A DNA stretch of 64,000 nt from Psoroptes ovis (GCA_002943765.1 PQWQ01000028.1:496001-560000); one strand, 5' to 3'; positions 13,996-29,285 are shown, counted from the first letter of the stretch. Notes: a model not told the origin generated them from the sequence alone. A program made the numbers and translations.

Positions 13996-16900
13996 TGAAG
14001 GGACAGAAATTACCTCTTTATTTGGTTCATGAATATTCCATTCTATTTTTTTTTTGCTCAGTGTATTTTGCTGCATTTATTTTTTTTTATTAATCAAAAA
14101 CATTTAACTCATTCACAATTCTCTCTGTGTTCGAGGGGCTACCATTTATCGAAAGAATTGATGTGTGTTTTTGTTTGTGTGTATGTATGGTGTGTGGGTA
14201 TACTGGACTGAATTTCCAGTGTTTCGATCCCAAGCATCCACACACACACACGATACACGCATCCATAAGGGACTGTTCGCTGCTTCTAAACACATGAATG
14301 CATCAATGTTTCACTTGGCATCATCATCATCATCATCATACATTCATTCATTCATATTCATCCACTACTCGCCATTGGATTCAACCCTTCGGAAATTTTT
14401 TCTATTTTTCGATGCTTCACTATTTGGATCTAATATTTGGTTTTTAGTGAATCGATGCTTTTATTTTATTTTCTTGTATGATTCAAATACATGCATCATT
14501 TTTTTTTTACTTGATTCAATTATATTTTGAGTATAGAAAGAGTATGTATGTTTTGATGTATACAATCAATACGAATTGAATCTATGCGATGAATTCAAAA
14601 TGAAAAAATAAATGAATGAATGCCAGTAACAACAACAACATGAACAACAGCTTAAAAATGCCTGTGATTCTACTAATATTTCACTTTGATAGTACGGTAG
14701 AAAATTGAATCAAATCTAATAAAATGCAAAATATGAAATGAAATGAAAAAGACCAGAAGAATTTGTCTTTTTTTTTGAGAATTTCCATTATTATCAATTT
14801 TCAATCCTTTGATTTCATTCTTGTTTTAGCTTCTATTTTATTTATTAGGAAATGTATATTAGTTCTAGAACAAATATAATACATTCTTGATAATATTGAT
14901 TCAATTGAATCGTATACAACAAATATGCATATGCATTTATTGATTGAATCGATATAATACAAAAATTATTGATTAGTATAATTATCCATTGAAAATAAGC
15001 CAGACTTCTAAATTAAAAGTAGCAGAATTTCAGTCGAAAATTTCGAAAATTTCGAAATTTTTAAAAGTAAAATCAAATTCATTCATTTCTCATCCAATTG
15101 TTTGAGAAAAAATCATATTTGATTGATATATTTCATGCAGGTAAATTCATAAATGAAAACAATTTTGTCTCTGTTAATCAAATTCAAAAATAATGCTTCA
15201 CAAATAATCGTTTTTAAATAAACAATTTTCATTGTTTTTAATGTTTCCAATGTTTCCACGGACAAACCACCACCAAATTAATGAATGATATTAATTTTGG
15301 AAAATTATTAATTTGAAAAAAAAATTATTTCGAATCAAATGTAATTTTTAATTTCACTTTTATTTCAATTTCATTCAATGAATTCAATCTATCTATCTGT
15401 ATTTGAAAATCTACTAAAATGATTTCCAGAATTTCAGAAATTGGGTGTGCCATCATTGAAAAAAAATTTTAAATTTTCATTTTCATTTTCATTTCGTTTA
15501 TTATTCATTATTATTGATCATTATTATTATTGTTGATCATCTGGTCAATCGAAATTTCAAAAAAAATTTTATTACATTTTTTCGATTAAAAATAAAAACC
15601 GTTACAAATGATTGGATGTGAATCAATATGTGTTGATGCACATGCACTCAAAATGGAGGAGAAAAAATCAAATGTAAAACCATATGTCAGGTAAAAAATA
15701 TGAATGAATGTACAACATTCATTCATATTTCCTTGATTATGCAATTTTTAGCATTGTTTTGAAATTAAATTTATGTGAATTTTTGAGAAAATGAAAAAAA
15801 TGGAAAATTTTCCAAATGAATTTTCAATTTTTTCATTTTTGAAAAAATGAAATTTTCAGAAAATAAAATTCGTGAGCATTTTAAATCTCGTGATGTTTTT
15901 TTGGTTACCATTCATTCGATAATAACAATAATAATGAATGATAATGATTGAATGAATCAAAAATAATGGAAATTTATTTGGTTTTTTTGGTCGATTTATT
16001 TGAATTTTAAATCAAAAGTAAATAAATTTCTGATGATTATCATCATCATTATTATTTGAATTATTCGGACAACTCCCAATCGATTATTCGATTGATGATC
16101 GAATAAAATAATTGTATTTTCATGATTCTTCGGGATATTCTGGCCATTGAATTGAATTGAATTTGGATTTCTGTGAATTTAAATTTAAATTTTTTCAAAT
16201 TTTCCAAATTTTGCAATTTTTCGATTTTTTTCTCTGAAACAAAACAATGAAAAAATAGAGTCAATCAAAAATCAAAATGTGTGGGCAAATCCAATTGACG
16301 TCCGTCAATTGACGGCGGCAACGGCGACAACAAGTCAAATCAATGATTTATTCAAATCAATTCAAATAAATATTTCGAGATGATGAATGTGTCAAAATTT
16401 GTCAATTTGGTGTAGTATTGGAAATGGTACAAAATCGGAATTTTTGGTTGAAATTTTGAGAATTTAAATTCCCCCGAAAAAACTGATTGATCCTTGAAAA
16501 AATGAAAATTATTTTGATTTGATCAGCTTTTCAATCAATTCCAAGCAAGCAAACATTTGGATTTGTGTTGGTGGCTCAGTTGTGTCTGTGAAGCAAGCAC
16601 ACGACCTGTCAAAATTTCAAAATTCTTAATTTTTTTTCCAATTCAAAAATATTTTTAAAAAATTCATTTCTCTCGGATTTGAAGCATTTTCAACCTTCCA
16701 AAAAGCATGATGTCACAGATGATAATCTCTTGTCTTTGGGATCAATTTTGTTTGATCAATTTTTTTTCAAAAATATTCGAAAATATTTAATTTGAAAAAT
16801 TCAAAAATTCAACCCTTAAAGCACCATCTGCGAACAACCTTTGAAAAACCAATAGTTTAGTTTCAAATCTGTAGATGACGCATAGCTCTGTTGTTTATAC

Positions 16901-19611
16901 CTGAGTTTTTAAAAATAAAAATCCAGCAAGAGATTGCGTAGTTTGTATTCAATAAAAAACCTAAAAAACAAATGAAAATCAAATGAAATTGTTTCTTCTC
17001 ATATATCAATCAATCAATGAATGATATGAACAACATATGCAGCACATACAAAAACACATTATTATTGCTTTGCCATTCACTTTTAAATGCAATTCACCAT
17101 CATTTCTATGCTTGTTCTGTCATTTTCAATTGCCTTTTGTTTTCCCATTGTTGTATTTGTTGTCAATACATGAGTATGTGTTTGAATGATTGTCTTTTGT
17201 GTTTCGCTTATTGTTTCAAGCAATTTCAATTGTAGATACATACACAGCAAACACACGTACATAGCAATCAATTGCATTGTCTCTGTGTGCAGCAGGTGAG
17301 TGCGTTTTCACACGCAAAAATACAAACACAAACACAAAACAAATCATATGTCAAACAAAACGTGTAAAGCCCTGAGCAGAATTTTAAATCTTTCATTTCA
17401 CTTTGATTCATTTTCATTTGAACAAAAACAAGAAAATCTTAACAAAAACACGAAATAAATAAACATCATCTCAAACACGCGTACTCGATCTCTGAACACG
17501 TTCAAATAAACTTTTAATTGAAACGATTTTTCTCTTTAATTTTATAAATTCAATTCAGTTTTATTTCTTCTTCTTCTTTATTGTCTTAAGACTTAGACAT
17601 TTTAAACATGCTTCAAAGTGGTTTATATTAAACACAAAAGTCTCTGTGGGAAAATGAATTGAATTGAAAGTGAATGATATTTATTTATATTTCATTTACA
17701 AATAAATGATTTGGTCATTGATAATCGTAATGTGATGATACGACGACATCATCCATCCACAAAACATTTAAAAAATACGCAAAACAACTACGCCGAACTA
17801 CGACTTGAGGATGATTATTGATATTTGAAATTGTAAATTATAAAACTACTCTGCTACAAACGCATACACTCAGCAATCATCAATCGAAAAGCGTCAGTAG
17901 CACATCTCTCAATACGCTTGAATATTTGTTTTGTGTTTTTATTTGTTTGTTTGATCATTTCAAATAATGACAATAACTCCTTTGAAAAAATGTTTGATTT
18001 GTGCTAAAAAATAGACAATTTTGATGTATTTAAATTGTTTATTTGTCTTCCTTTTTATCACCGAAAACGATTGATTTTGTTTTGTTTCAAAAATCGATTC
18101 GTTTTTAAATGTGTTTTCAGTGTGCAATATTCAAACATAATTTCGTTTGAATCAATTGAATTGATTTAAAATAATCATCACAATTTCAAATCAATTGTTT
18201 GTTGTGCCTTATGGATTTTATTTAATTTGTTTGGAAAATTATCAAGTGATATTTACTTAGTGTTTTCAATGTGTTGATCATATTATTTTAACATATTATT
18301 CGACCGGGTAAGTGTTTGTTATTATTTTTTGTGGGAATTTTACATTTCCTCCCCTGTAACTCATTCACCAAATGAATTTGCTAAAATTTAAACCAATATT
18401 CAAACAATAATTCACTTCCTCGACCACACAATGATGATGAGAATATTTGATATTTTGCTCAATTTGCATTCGCATACATCTCTGTTGTATTTGTATTTGC
18501 ATTTGCATGAATTTGAATTGAACGCATATTTCAAATTCATTTGTTTATTTACAAGGTGGTTCATCGTTTTTTGTTATTTATTTATTCAATGAAATGAATG
18601 AATTAACATATAAAACAAATGTGAAAGAAACAAATTCAAATTTTTCCGAATTTTCTCAGGGCAAATTTTGCATTTTGTTTTTTCTTTTGAATATGAATCA
18701 AACAAGTGTGAATCTACAAATGACAAGACACTTTGCATTCATAAGCATCCATTTTTCCCTCTTTTTCTCTCTCTCATGATGCACTCATGAGGTTCAATCA
18801 ATCACGTGAGAAATATTTTGTTATATTTATTTATTTTGTCAATTTAAATAATAATCGATTGATTCAATTGATTAATTTTCAATGTCAAATTATATGACAA
18901 TTTTTCAATTGATTTCTCAATTGAAAAATTTCCATTGTTTTTCTTATTTTCTAAATTTGAGTTTCCAATACGTTTTTCATGTGATATTTTTATGACAAAT
19001 CGATTGACAATAACTTATTGATATTGATTGATATTTTTAGGTAAAATTGATATTTGCGGAAGTTTTTTTTCGGCAAAAAAACTGATGAAAAATTACATAA
19101 AATCGAACCAAAAAATAATAATTTCAGTTTTCCGTATTGTCAGTGTCTTAAAGTGTATCTATTGAATTGAATTTCTTGTCAATTTTCTCGAGAAAATTTT
19201 TGTGAAAAAAAATGAATTTTTTTTCTTTGATAAATTTCAAATTGAAATTTCTTTCCAAAAATATGATTAAATTGATTGAATAAATTGATTAAATCAAAAA
19301 AAAAAATGTTATTTCATATCTTAACTGAAATACATAAAGATAATTTTCTTAAATATGATCATTTATGTTTTTGAACAATTTTTTTTCTCGAAATGATACT
19401 ATTTTAATCATCGTAGATTCAAAATAGGAAATTCAAAGATGTTTATTAATTTGATTGATCGATCGTTCGATCAATCAATGATTTCTTAGTTCATTTGAAA
19501 CCGAAATAAAATGAAATTTTATGAAATGAAAAAAATTGAAGTAATTATTATGTCATGTTTATTTTATAACAGTCGAAATATGATAAAATATATGTAATTT
19601 AGTTTGAAATA

Positions 19612-19702
19612 TTAGATTGATCAGAATCGGACAATCCTAAGTATGTTAAATCAAGTCTTGAAGTTCGTATAAAAATAATGGAAAACTTTTTCACCAACCT
19701 AA
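19612..19702. mobile_element. 91-bp mariner-like element of a second family
   Basis: The right end, read on the - strand, is TTAGGTTGGTGAAAAAGTTT, a classic mariner-type terminus distinct from the 80-bp family. The left end, TTAGATTGATCAGAATCGG, is a decayed match. TA flanks both sides (19610-19611 and 19703-19704). Too short to code for anything. Confidence 0.6.
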
Positions 19703-21071
19703 TATATAATGATATCCACTTTCTAAAATTGAAAATTTTGAAATTTGAAAATTTTTTTTTAATCAAAAACATTTGAGTTACAAATTACATTTCATTCGAA
19801 ATCAATTTCATGTCTTAAATGTGGTAAAATTTTTGTTTTTCTCATTTTCAATTATTGATGATTGATCTGAATTAACCGATGAAAAACAAACTAAGGAAAC
19901 CCAAAGATTGCATGTCATTTTTCAATTTCTGTCATCGATATGCCAGTTTTCTGATACTTGTTTGTATTTCGATTGAATTTTTCTTCAAATTTACCACACA
20001 AAATAGCACAATATTGTCATTGCTAAATATACTTGATACCGATCAAATATTGTTTCCAATAGTTTGATGAATAATTATTTGTAATTAATTTTTTTTTTGT
20101 TTAATTACAAATGACCTTTTTCTTGATTGATTCTCATTAGTTTTTTTTGCTATTAATTCTTCAAAATTTTCAAACGGACGATCCTTGTTTTTTTCCCAAC
20201 CATATAAATATAATGAGCCACTGAGATATTGACCATATGTTCATTTCGAATAATTTGTACTGGCTTGGCTTGCCATGTCAAAATACATCATCACAAACGA
20301 TTTATTATTTGGAAGAATGTACAAAATAATTTTCACCTGCTTTTTTAATGAGTAATTTAAGCATTTTTTTCCCTTTTCCTAAAGGGATTTCAAGTGAATG
20401 AATTCAATATAAATATATCCGACTACTAAATATAAAATAAATACAAAAGAATTATTTACTTTTACGTTTACTCGAAATAAAATAATTCTCATTCATGATT
20501 GTAATTGTTTGTCACGAATCGTCATAATCAATGATAATGTTTGTTTATGTGCGTGTGTGTGTGGTAGAATACACATTTAGATACATTGTTTCGTATACAA
20601 AAGAAGACAAAAATTATTTTCGATGATAATTTTGAATTGTATTTTGTCATTGAATTTTTTAAATTTTTATTTTTCAAAAAAATATTTTCATTAATTTTTT
20701 TCCATTTTATTTTAGATGTTTTAATATTTTTCTGTGTATAAATAACATAAATGATGATAATTATTCTACAATGATCAAACAAAACTAAAACAAAACAAAA
20801 CATTTTCCACCACCAACGTTCCACAACCGCATTTTCTTTACGCCATATTGTGATATTAATTAATTGTGTGATTATTATTTATAATTAATATTTGAAAATT
20901 ATTATTTTGTGTGTTCCATTTGATCATATGTTTTATGGATGTTGAAAACAAGAAATAATTTTCAGAAAAAAAATATAAATATGGGTTTATAAAGCTCATT
21001 TGATTGTTTATTTGTTTTTCAATCATTGTTTAAATATGTTTTCCTGAAAAAACAAAGAACAATCACATTCC

Positions 21072-21464
21072 ATGAAAATGTCTTTCATTAGTTTTTCAAA
21101 TCAAAATCAACAATCACAAAAACAACCGACAATCGTTTCGATTACATCGTCATCACAATCATCATCATCATCACGTCGTGGTTCCGTACCTACGGAACTG
21201 CTGTCCGGTGAATGGACTGCATCAATTGAAAAATATGAATCATATAATGATCCATTTGGTGATCAACTGATAATTCCACAACAACAACAAGACAATCGTC
21301 ATGAAATGAAAAATTTATCATCATTATCTTCAATGATGATGGATCATCAACAACAGCAGCCATTAATTGATGATAATGATGATGATTTAAATCATAAAAG
21401 AACAATCATCAGAAAGCTTGGTTTGAAACGTAATCAAAATAATAATGTAAATATTGATTCAAAG
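21072..21464 (+). CDS. MAPKBP1: MAPKBP1/WDR62 exon 1 (candidate first exon a)
   Basis: 131 codons from ATG, Ser/Gln/Asp-rich, ending at AAG before GTATGT in phase 0, as needed to join the exon at 35598. Its last residues (RKLGLKR, then Asn-rich, then DSK before VKLDR) resemble the vertebrate MAPKBP1 N-terminus, where a basic KLRR stretch precedes SSK and then VTLEKVLG. That supports it as a true first exon. The frame would read on to a stop at 21584 if the intron were retained. The next exon is 14.1 kb away. Confidence 0.72.
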
Positions 21465-24400
21465 GTATGTGGCGATTTTTCAATTTTTAATTCAAATAAT
21501 TCATTGTTTATCGATGTACAAGCTTGCTTGCATCCATCCATTTATCAATCTGAACCGCAAAAAACAAGCAAAAAGTTTGATTGAATATTAAATATTTGCT
21601 CATCAAACGCATCAATAAATGCGTTTGATGCATTTACGATCAGTCATATCGTTCAAACGTCAAACAAGTGATTTGATTTTAACAAGTAAAATCAATGAAT
21701 GATCGTCTTTTGATGTTTACTTTTTCATTTATTTTCGCCAAAATTGATCAATTCAATTGTTTTTTGAATTTGATTGTATCCTTGACTTAGATTTTCCTCG
21801 TTTGATTATTTTCGTAACAATAACATAAACTGTATTTGTCTCTAAATTCCAATGCAATAAATGAATAATTTCAATACTAAATGATATAATCATTATAATT
21901 GTAGCGTCATTGACAAATTTTATCTCTGTTTGTTTGTCTGATAAACATGTATATTTACGTTTTCTCTTAAAGATTATGTAGGATTTCAAAGGTTTTCGCC
22001 ATTCATAACTGTTTATTTTGGCGCCATCCTTACTAATACTTGTATAATTATCTTCAAATACCATTGATTTTGTATTTTACTCTTGATTCAAGAAATATTC
22101 ATGAAATATTTAAATTGTCGTCGATCAGTGCACGATCATTATACTTTGAATTGAAAGTTATTTTTGCTTGCATTCATTCATCTTGTTTTCAATTGGTTTA
22201 TTTGCATCAATCACAATCGCATGGTTTTGAATGACAAATATTCTCCTTTGTTTCCTGATTAGAAAGTGTGTCTAATGCACTGATAATAATAATGAATGAA
22301 TGATAATGATAATGTAATGTTTCATTCATTCATTCATTTAAAAAAAGCAAATCAAATGAATTTATTTTGTAGAAAAAATATAATTGGACATGTTATTATC
22401 ATCAGTAACTTTTGAAGTTATATTTGTCATTTATTCTTGAATAATTACAATCGTTACTGTTGATAATAATCAACATCTCTATTTCTAAGCTTTAACAGAG
22501 ATACCTGTCTGTTTTATAAGATCGGCCGGATAGTTCTGACCGATTTTCATGAGCAACTCTATCTGATTAAGCCGAATGAACTTTTCGGACAACCTAATAT
22601 CTCGTTTATTTTTATTCGTTTGAAATCTTGAAAATGAATGAATAACATTTATATGAAATTATCATTATTATTACTAAGAAATGAAAATGAAAATAAGCAA
22701 AAAATGATTATATTTCTATGAATATAAATATAAAATCTAAAATTGATGCCCTTAAAATAAAAAATTATTACTCGAATATGTTATTATTAGGCTGTCCGAA
22801 AAGTTCATTCCGCTTAATCAATAGAGTTGTTGATGAAAATCGGCCAGAACTTTTCGGACAACTCAATATTATTATTATTCAATTATGATTAAATTTTATG
22901 GCCATTCGACCATTTCTATTTGATGGCAAATAACAGCAATAATGATAATAATAACTATGAAAGATTATAATTTGAAATTAGATTTGTGATTGGATTTCTG
23001 TAAATCTGTGTTATAAATAATAATAATAATAATAATACAGAAATTTTCATTTCATAATATGAAATCAATGAAAATTTATATCGACTATCATTTTAGAAAT
23101 CTTTTTTTTAGGGGTTTATTTCAATCTGATTTGATTTGAATCACAATTCAAATCAATTTGAATCACAATTCAAATCAATTTGAATCAAAAATCGAATTAA
23201 TTTTTTTTCCAAAGATATAAAAACAGATTTATTGATTTAGCTAATCAAATTCAATTCATTTCGATCAATCATTCCTTCATTCGTTCATTCGTTTATTTAT
23301 ATTTACGATCATTTTAAACTGTAAACAATTGAATGAATGATATTTGAAATTTAATAATGAAATTCAGTTGAATTTGATTCAAGCAATCGATATTTTTTTT
23401 CGATGGAAACCTGGAAAAACTGATTGAAAAATTGGAAAAACTGATATAAAACAATAAAGCCAATTTCAATGTAGATATATATGAACTTTCAACCATATAT
23501 TGACGGCTTGAAATTGTTATTATCAGTTTGAAGCATGGTCATGACAAAATATTTTATTTTCTTTCAATAGTCTTCCAAGTTTCATAGTATTAGGTTGTCC
23601 AATAAGTTCTTGTCGATTTTCTCATGATTACCTACAATATAATCGGCAAAAACTTTTCGGACCACCTAATAATAACTGGGGAACAGTGTCGAGAGAGAAA
23701 TTTTTCAATTATTGTTCAATCATAGATAATAATCATGATGATGATGATGATGATGACTATGACAAATCATTCAAATATGAAAATGATTTGTCCACTGAAA
23801 TTGGAAAATGGTTGATTTTTGATGACATATTTTTGGTTTGAGATTATTATTTCGAGCAAATGATTACACATAATAATATGTCCATTGATTTTCAACTGAA
23901 TCGGAATTTATTCAATTTTATTCAAAAAATTTATTTTTATAAAATTACGGATAGACAGGGTTGGTTGAATCGTTTGTTTGGCTGCCCGTTTCACTATGTT
24001 TTACTTGATTTTAAAATATCAAATTGAATTGAAATCAATATGTTTGGTGACGACAATAATATACGACGACCTTGCTTTTTTCTCGTCAAAAATATATACC
24101 ATTTTGATATTTTTGTTATAATAAAGCAATAGAAAATATAAGGCAAAAATTACATTGCACTTTTTTAAATGTTATCGTCAATATCATCATTGATTCCATT
24201 CATTGAGTTTCTATGGTAAAGTTCTTGATTTCGTCAATATCTGTTGGTTTTTTGTTTGTTTTGTTGTATACTTGTGTATTTGAAAATTTTCTGAGGAAAA
24301 TCTTTGTGTTCTTCTGTAATAAATTTTGTTTACAAATGTAAATACATGAATTCAACCAAAAATAAATGAATTTTTCTCGATTTTTTATTTGTTTTTCTTT

Positions 24401-27400
24401 TGTTTTGTTTAAACTTTAACCTTGGAATTGCATATTGAACATTTTAATTTGTTGAATGTTTTACCTGCTTAATTTTATTGCTTCAATAAATGTATTTTAA
24501 CATGTATTGAATTCTTCTTTGTTTCTATTACTGATTCCATACATTGCATTTATATTGAGCTTCGGAAACTTGTTGATTTGAATGTTTTTATTTTTCATTT
24601 TTGTTGTTCGTCCAAAGAGAGAAATGAATTTATTTCGCTCACATTTCTCTCTGTTCATTTCATTATTTTGTTTTGTTCCTCTTCTTTGAAATGGTTTTGT
24701 GCAAGGTGTTTTATCGTGGTGGTGGTGGTGGTGGATGAATGGTGGCTGCAGTCGGTGGTTGATGGTGGTGGTTGTTTGTTGTTGTTGTTGTTTTGAATTT
24801 TTATTTCTTCAAACTTTTTTGTAAGAAGAGTCAAATGTCAGGAATGTTTCGAAAAAACAAGAGAGAAACATGATGGAATGAATCGAAATTTCGACATGAA
24901 AAAATCAAAAATATCTGCAATTTTCAAATGGTTTGTGTTATGATAATGATTATGATGATGTTATATGTATGTGATATGGTGACCATTCATTGATTGTTGG
25001 TGATATGTGGCCACATTTGATGATTATTACTGATATTATTCAACGTTTTTTTTTTCTTTTGTTGTTATTGTTGAAATCAATGATTCTTGTTGTTGTTTAT
25101 GTGCTTTTGAACATTCTATGATAAACCACGACGAACAAAAAAGCTCAGAATTCAAGATGTTTTTGATTCAAGTCTGATGTCTGTGAGTGTATCTGTGTAT
25201 TTGTCTGTGCTTGGTAAAATGTGTGTGTTTTGCAATGATAATCATAATAATTCAAAACAATAACATTACTTTAAATGTTTTTGTTTTTGCGTTTGTGTTT
25301 ATGGAAGTAAATAAAATAAATTAAACGGAAAAAATCATTTCCAAGCTTAAATATTATCATTTTTCCCAAAAAAAATGATGTTCAACAATTGTTTTTTGTT
25401 AATTGAGAATTTCTAATTCAAATTTTCTTGTGAAAATATGAAAAATTCAATTGTTTGACAACGAAAAAAAAATCACACACATTGAAATATTTTTCAAATA
25501 ATCAAACCGAATGTAATCAATGTCCATGATGTCCTCTTCGATTCCATGATTTCCATGATTTTTCTCCTTATTCTTCTTGTCCATTGTTTATCATCACAAT
25601 AATAATGATTATTATAACTGTAATTGAAATAATCTGCGAATGATTTGTGTGAATTTTTTTTTTTTTTTTTTTTTTGAAATTACTTAAGTTCAACGAATAT
25701 TAATTTTTGTTTCAAAATTTTGAAATTTAAAATTTTAATTAATTCTTTTCTTCTGTGAAAAATATACAAAAAGAAACTTATACTTTGAACGATTATAATT
25801 AATCAAAATCATTGTTTCACTTTCAGTTTCTGCCTAATTATCAATGTGAATCTTCTGTGTGCATTTCCATTCAAAAATTCATCGATATCATGTGTATTCA
25901 TCATTGAAATCTTTTGTAATTCGCTATTACGAATTGAATGCTATAAAAAATTCTCATTAAAATAAATAATAATTAATATTTGAAAGCCATCATTTAATTA
26001 TTATCATCATAATCACAATCATAATAATGATAATGATCATTTAATCAAAATTCATCGTAATCAGATGATAATAAAACACAGATTCATCATTGTCTATTTC
26101 GTTTGTTTGTCTGTTTGTTTGTTTGTCTAATTGTGAATGTTATTGTCATCATTATCGTTACTATTATTATTACAATTATTATTTTGAATTAAAATAAATG
26201 AGTGATTATAATGTGAACACACACATACCAACAAACATAGACACATTCACATACATCTAAATGTCAAAATAACAATTTCAAATAGTATATCTATGTGCAT
26301 TTAAATTTGCTTTTGGATTTACTAAATCAAGTTTCTATTCGTTTGCTCATTTGTTTGATTGTCAGCAAGAAATAACATAATGAAAACAATGGTAAATAAT
26401 AATAATAATAATAATAACAATCATTATCATTATCATCATCAACATCATTGATATAATTATTTAATCTAAATCATTCATTATTATTGCTTTTATTATTAGT
26501 ATTGTTGTTATGTATATTTTTAAATTAATCGTAGTCATATAAACATATATATTTCATCTCAATATTTTAAAATATCAATCAATTTTCAATGATTTCCCCT
26601 TTTTTATGTGTTATTTGTTTGAATGCAGTAAAACAATCTGTCATTCAAACATCATTAAAAAAGCAATAAAAATTGATCAGATTTATTAATCCCAAATACT
26701 GTCATGGTGATGTAAATTGATCGTATTCTCTCGAATGATTTTAAGCTCATAAATCCTGAAAATATCAAATATAATTTTTAATATTTGAAAATGATCAAAA
26801 ATTTTTGTCAAATTGTCAAAAATTTGAGTATTTGTCTCTCTCAAACATCTTTGACTACTTTGATCAAATTTTGATGTGTAAAAATCCGATTTTTGATCTG
26901 ATTTAATCAAAATCTTTTAATCAATTTCATGACAAATCTGATCTGGAAAAGATCAAGTGATGCTTGTATTTGTGTATTTGTGAATTTCTGATTTATAAAT
27001 TTAAAAATTTGAAAATTTGAAATTTTTTGATTTTTGAAATTTCCAATTCCATATCAATCATTTCGTCTATGCATGTAGGTTTCATTTCATTTTTTTTTTC
27101 GAATAACACCAAGCTCATTGACACCTTCAAAAAACGATTCAAAAAGCTTTCGAAAATATTCTTCATGATCATCATGAGATCATCAAAAAATTGTAATACT
27201 CGAAAATGTCATTGTTCTTTGATTGTGATTATAAATGTAATAACAAAAATTAATTCTAAATGAATTCGTAGAAAAAGTCTCGCCCATTAATTCCATGATT
27301 ATCATGATTATTATAATCAAAAAAAAAAAAAAAAAAAAATATGAACATTTATGTGATTGACCGATTCTGTACATTGATTAATTGTACCAGTCTCAATTTT

Positions 27401-29250
27401 CACTTATTCTGTTTCAATGTTTTTTCAATGTCAGGTTGTTGACGCCCTGTTACCTGTCATAATGACTGAAGTAATGATCATCATCATCAATTTCATATTA
27501 ATCAAATAATTCTCGAATAAATTTAATATTTTCAGATCATTGCACTGTGAATGGCTACAGAAAAACTGAACATTTTTTCAACATTCATTAAAATTTAATT
27601 CACATATATATTGAATTAATGATGATAATAACCTGATGACCCTTATGTGAAATTGTGTGTGATTTTCATTTTTGAAAATAAATATGATTTAAACATTGTC
27701 ACACATTGTATTGTTTTTGTTTTTGTGTTTCATCAAATCAAATATTATTTGATTGTGTCGATGATGATGATGATGATGGTGGGCCATTTTCATGTCGTCA
27801 TTGTTTTTATTTTTGATTCACAAATGTCAATAGTTTTTTCCAGTCAAAAAATAGAAATTTTTCCGTTCTTTATTGAATCAATGATTCAATTGAAAATTTG
27901 AGAAAAAACTCAAAGAAACCATTTTCAACAACTGCCACTGCTGCTGCTGGCTGGCTGGCTGCCGTCATCATCAATGTGTGTGCAAGATTAATTCATAAAT
28001 AGTTCATATTTGATGATTTTTGAATGTTGATGTTGTTGTTGGTAGCATCTGTTTCAACAACAATCAAACAATCGAATATTGTTGAAAATACGGTAAAAAA
28101 CCGCCTACATTTAATCAATATTATCATTATTATGATTATTATTTCAAGTAGTTCAATTAAAAATGAATGAAAACAAAGCAAATTCAAAATATGAAACGAA
28201 ATGATAATAATAATAATTTATTACAATTGATACACATTGTTTCCTTCGATGAAATTTATCACATTTATTTTTAACATTTTTCAATGATCATCATCATAGT
28301 AATAATAATAATGATTATGAACATTACAAAACATTTATTTTTGATGAAATGATATTTATTTTTATTTTTATTTGAATTCGTTGTTCATATATTTCATGTT
28401 TTTGATTTGTGTTTTTTGCGATTTTCTATGAATTTTTTTTTTTTTGCTTTTTTTCTTATTCTTTGAAATAAATTTTCGTGAATCGTGTATGAATGATAAC
28501 AACAAATATAACAAATAATAATAATAATAATAATTTCATCTGATTGATTGTTTCCAATCATCATCAATAGCGGCAACAACAACAACATATCATTCATCAG
28601 GTTTATTTTATTTTTCAAAAAAAAATAAAAATCATCAATTTCTTGTTTGTTCGTTCGTTCATTGGTTCATTCATTCGTTCATTCATTCATTTACCATTCT
28701 CATCATTATCATTATCATCATTAGCAACAATAGCAATAGCAGCAACGACTACAACAACAACAACAACAACAAAAATTTGCCCATAATAATAATAATGATA
28801 ATAATTATTTTGAAAAGATTAAAGAAATAATAATTTTTTTTTTCAAAGTTTTGATTAACCTTAATCATCATTTTTTACTCTTTTTTTTGTTGTTGATTCT
28901 GTTATATTTGTATGTGTTTGAGTGTGTGTGTGTTTGTGCTTGTGTATGCTTACAAAATAGTCAGATTATTATTATTGTAATGAATTTCATGATTGAAATT
29001 AAAAAATAAAATAAAATAAGATAATAATAATAATGATAGTAAGTAATAATAATAATAATAGTAAGCAAAAAGAATCGTGATTGAATAGATTTTATAAAAT
29101 TTGATAATAATCTTATATATAATATTATATATATTTCAACTGATAATGATAATGATAATAATAATAAATAACAGATGATGATGATGATGATAATGATAAT
29201 ACCATTGATATTAATAAATAGATAGTGTGTAGAAATGATTTACATTTGAA

Positions 29251-29285
<35 letters not shown>

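Larger units (their letters stand above)
9427..21071. other. Gene-free AT-rich region upstream of the MAPKBP1/WDR62 homologue
   Basis: No supported coding exon. It contains a 30-base A run (10557-10586), an AAT run (12184-12212), a GGT run (13966-13995), and mariner-type elements at 11390 and 19612. Sequence around 18300 (GACCGG followed by GTAAGTG) is a good splice donor and could end an untranslated first exon of the gene starting at 21072. A possible acceptor, TTTTCAG, lies at about 20959-20965. That 5' UTR model is inference. Confidence 0.5.

Noticed and set aside
16061..16090. TTCGGACAACTC, similar to the right end of the 80-bp mini-elements
   Set aside because: No matching left end about 80 bp upstream and no TA pair. 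Probably chance or too decayed to call.
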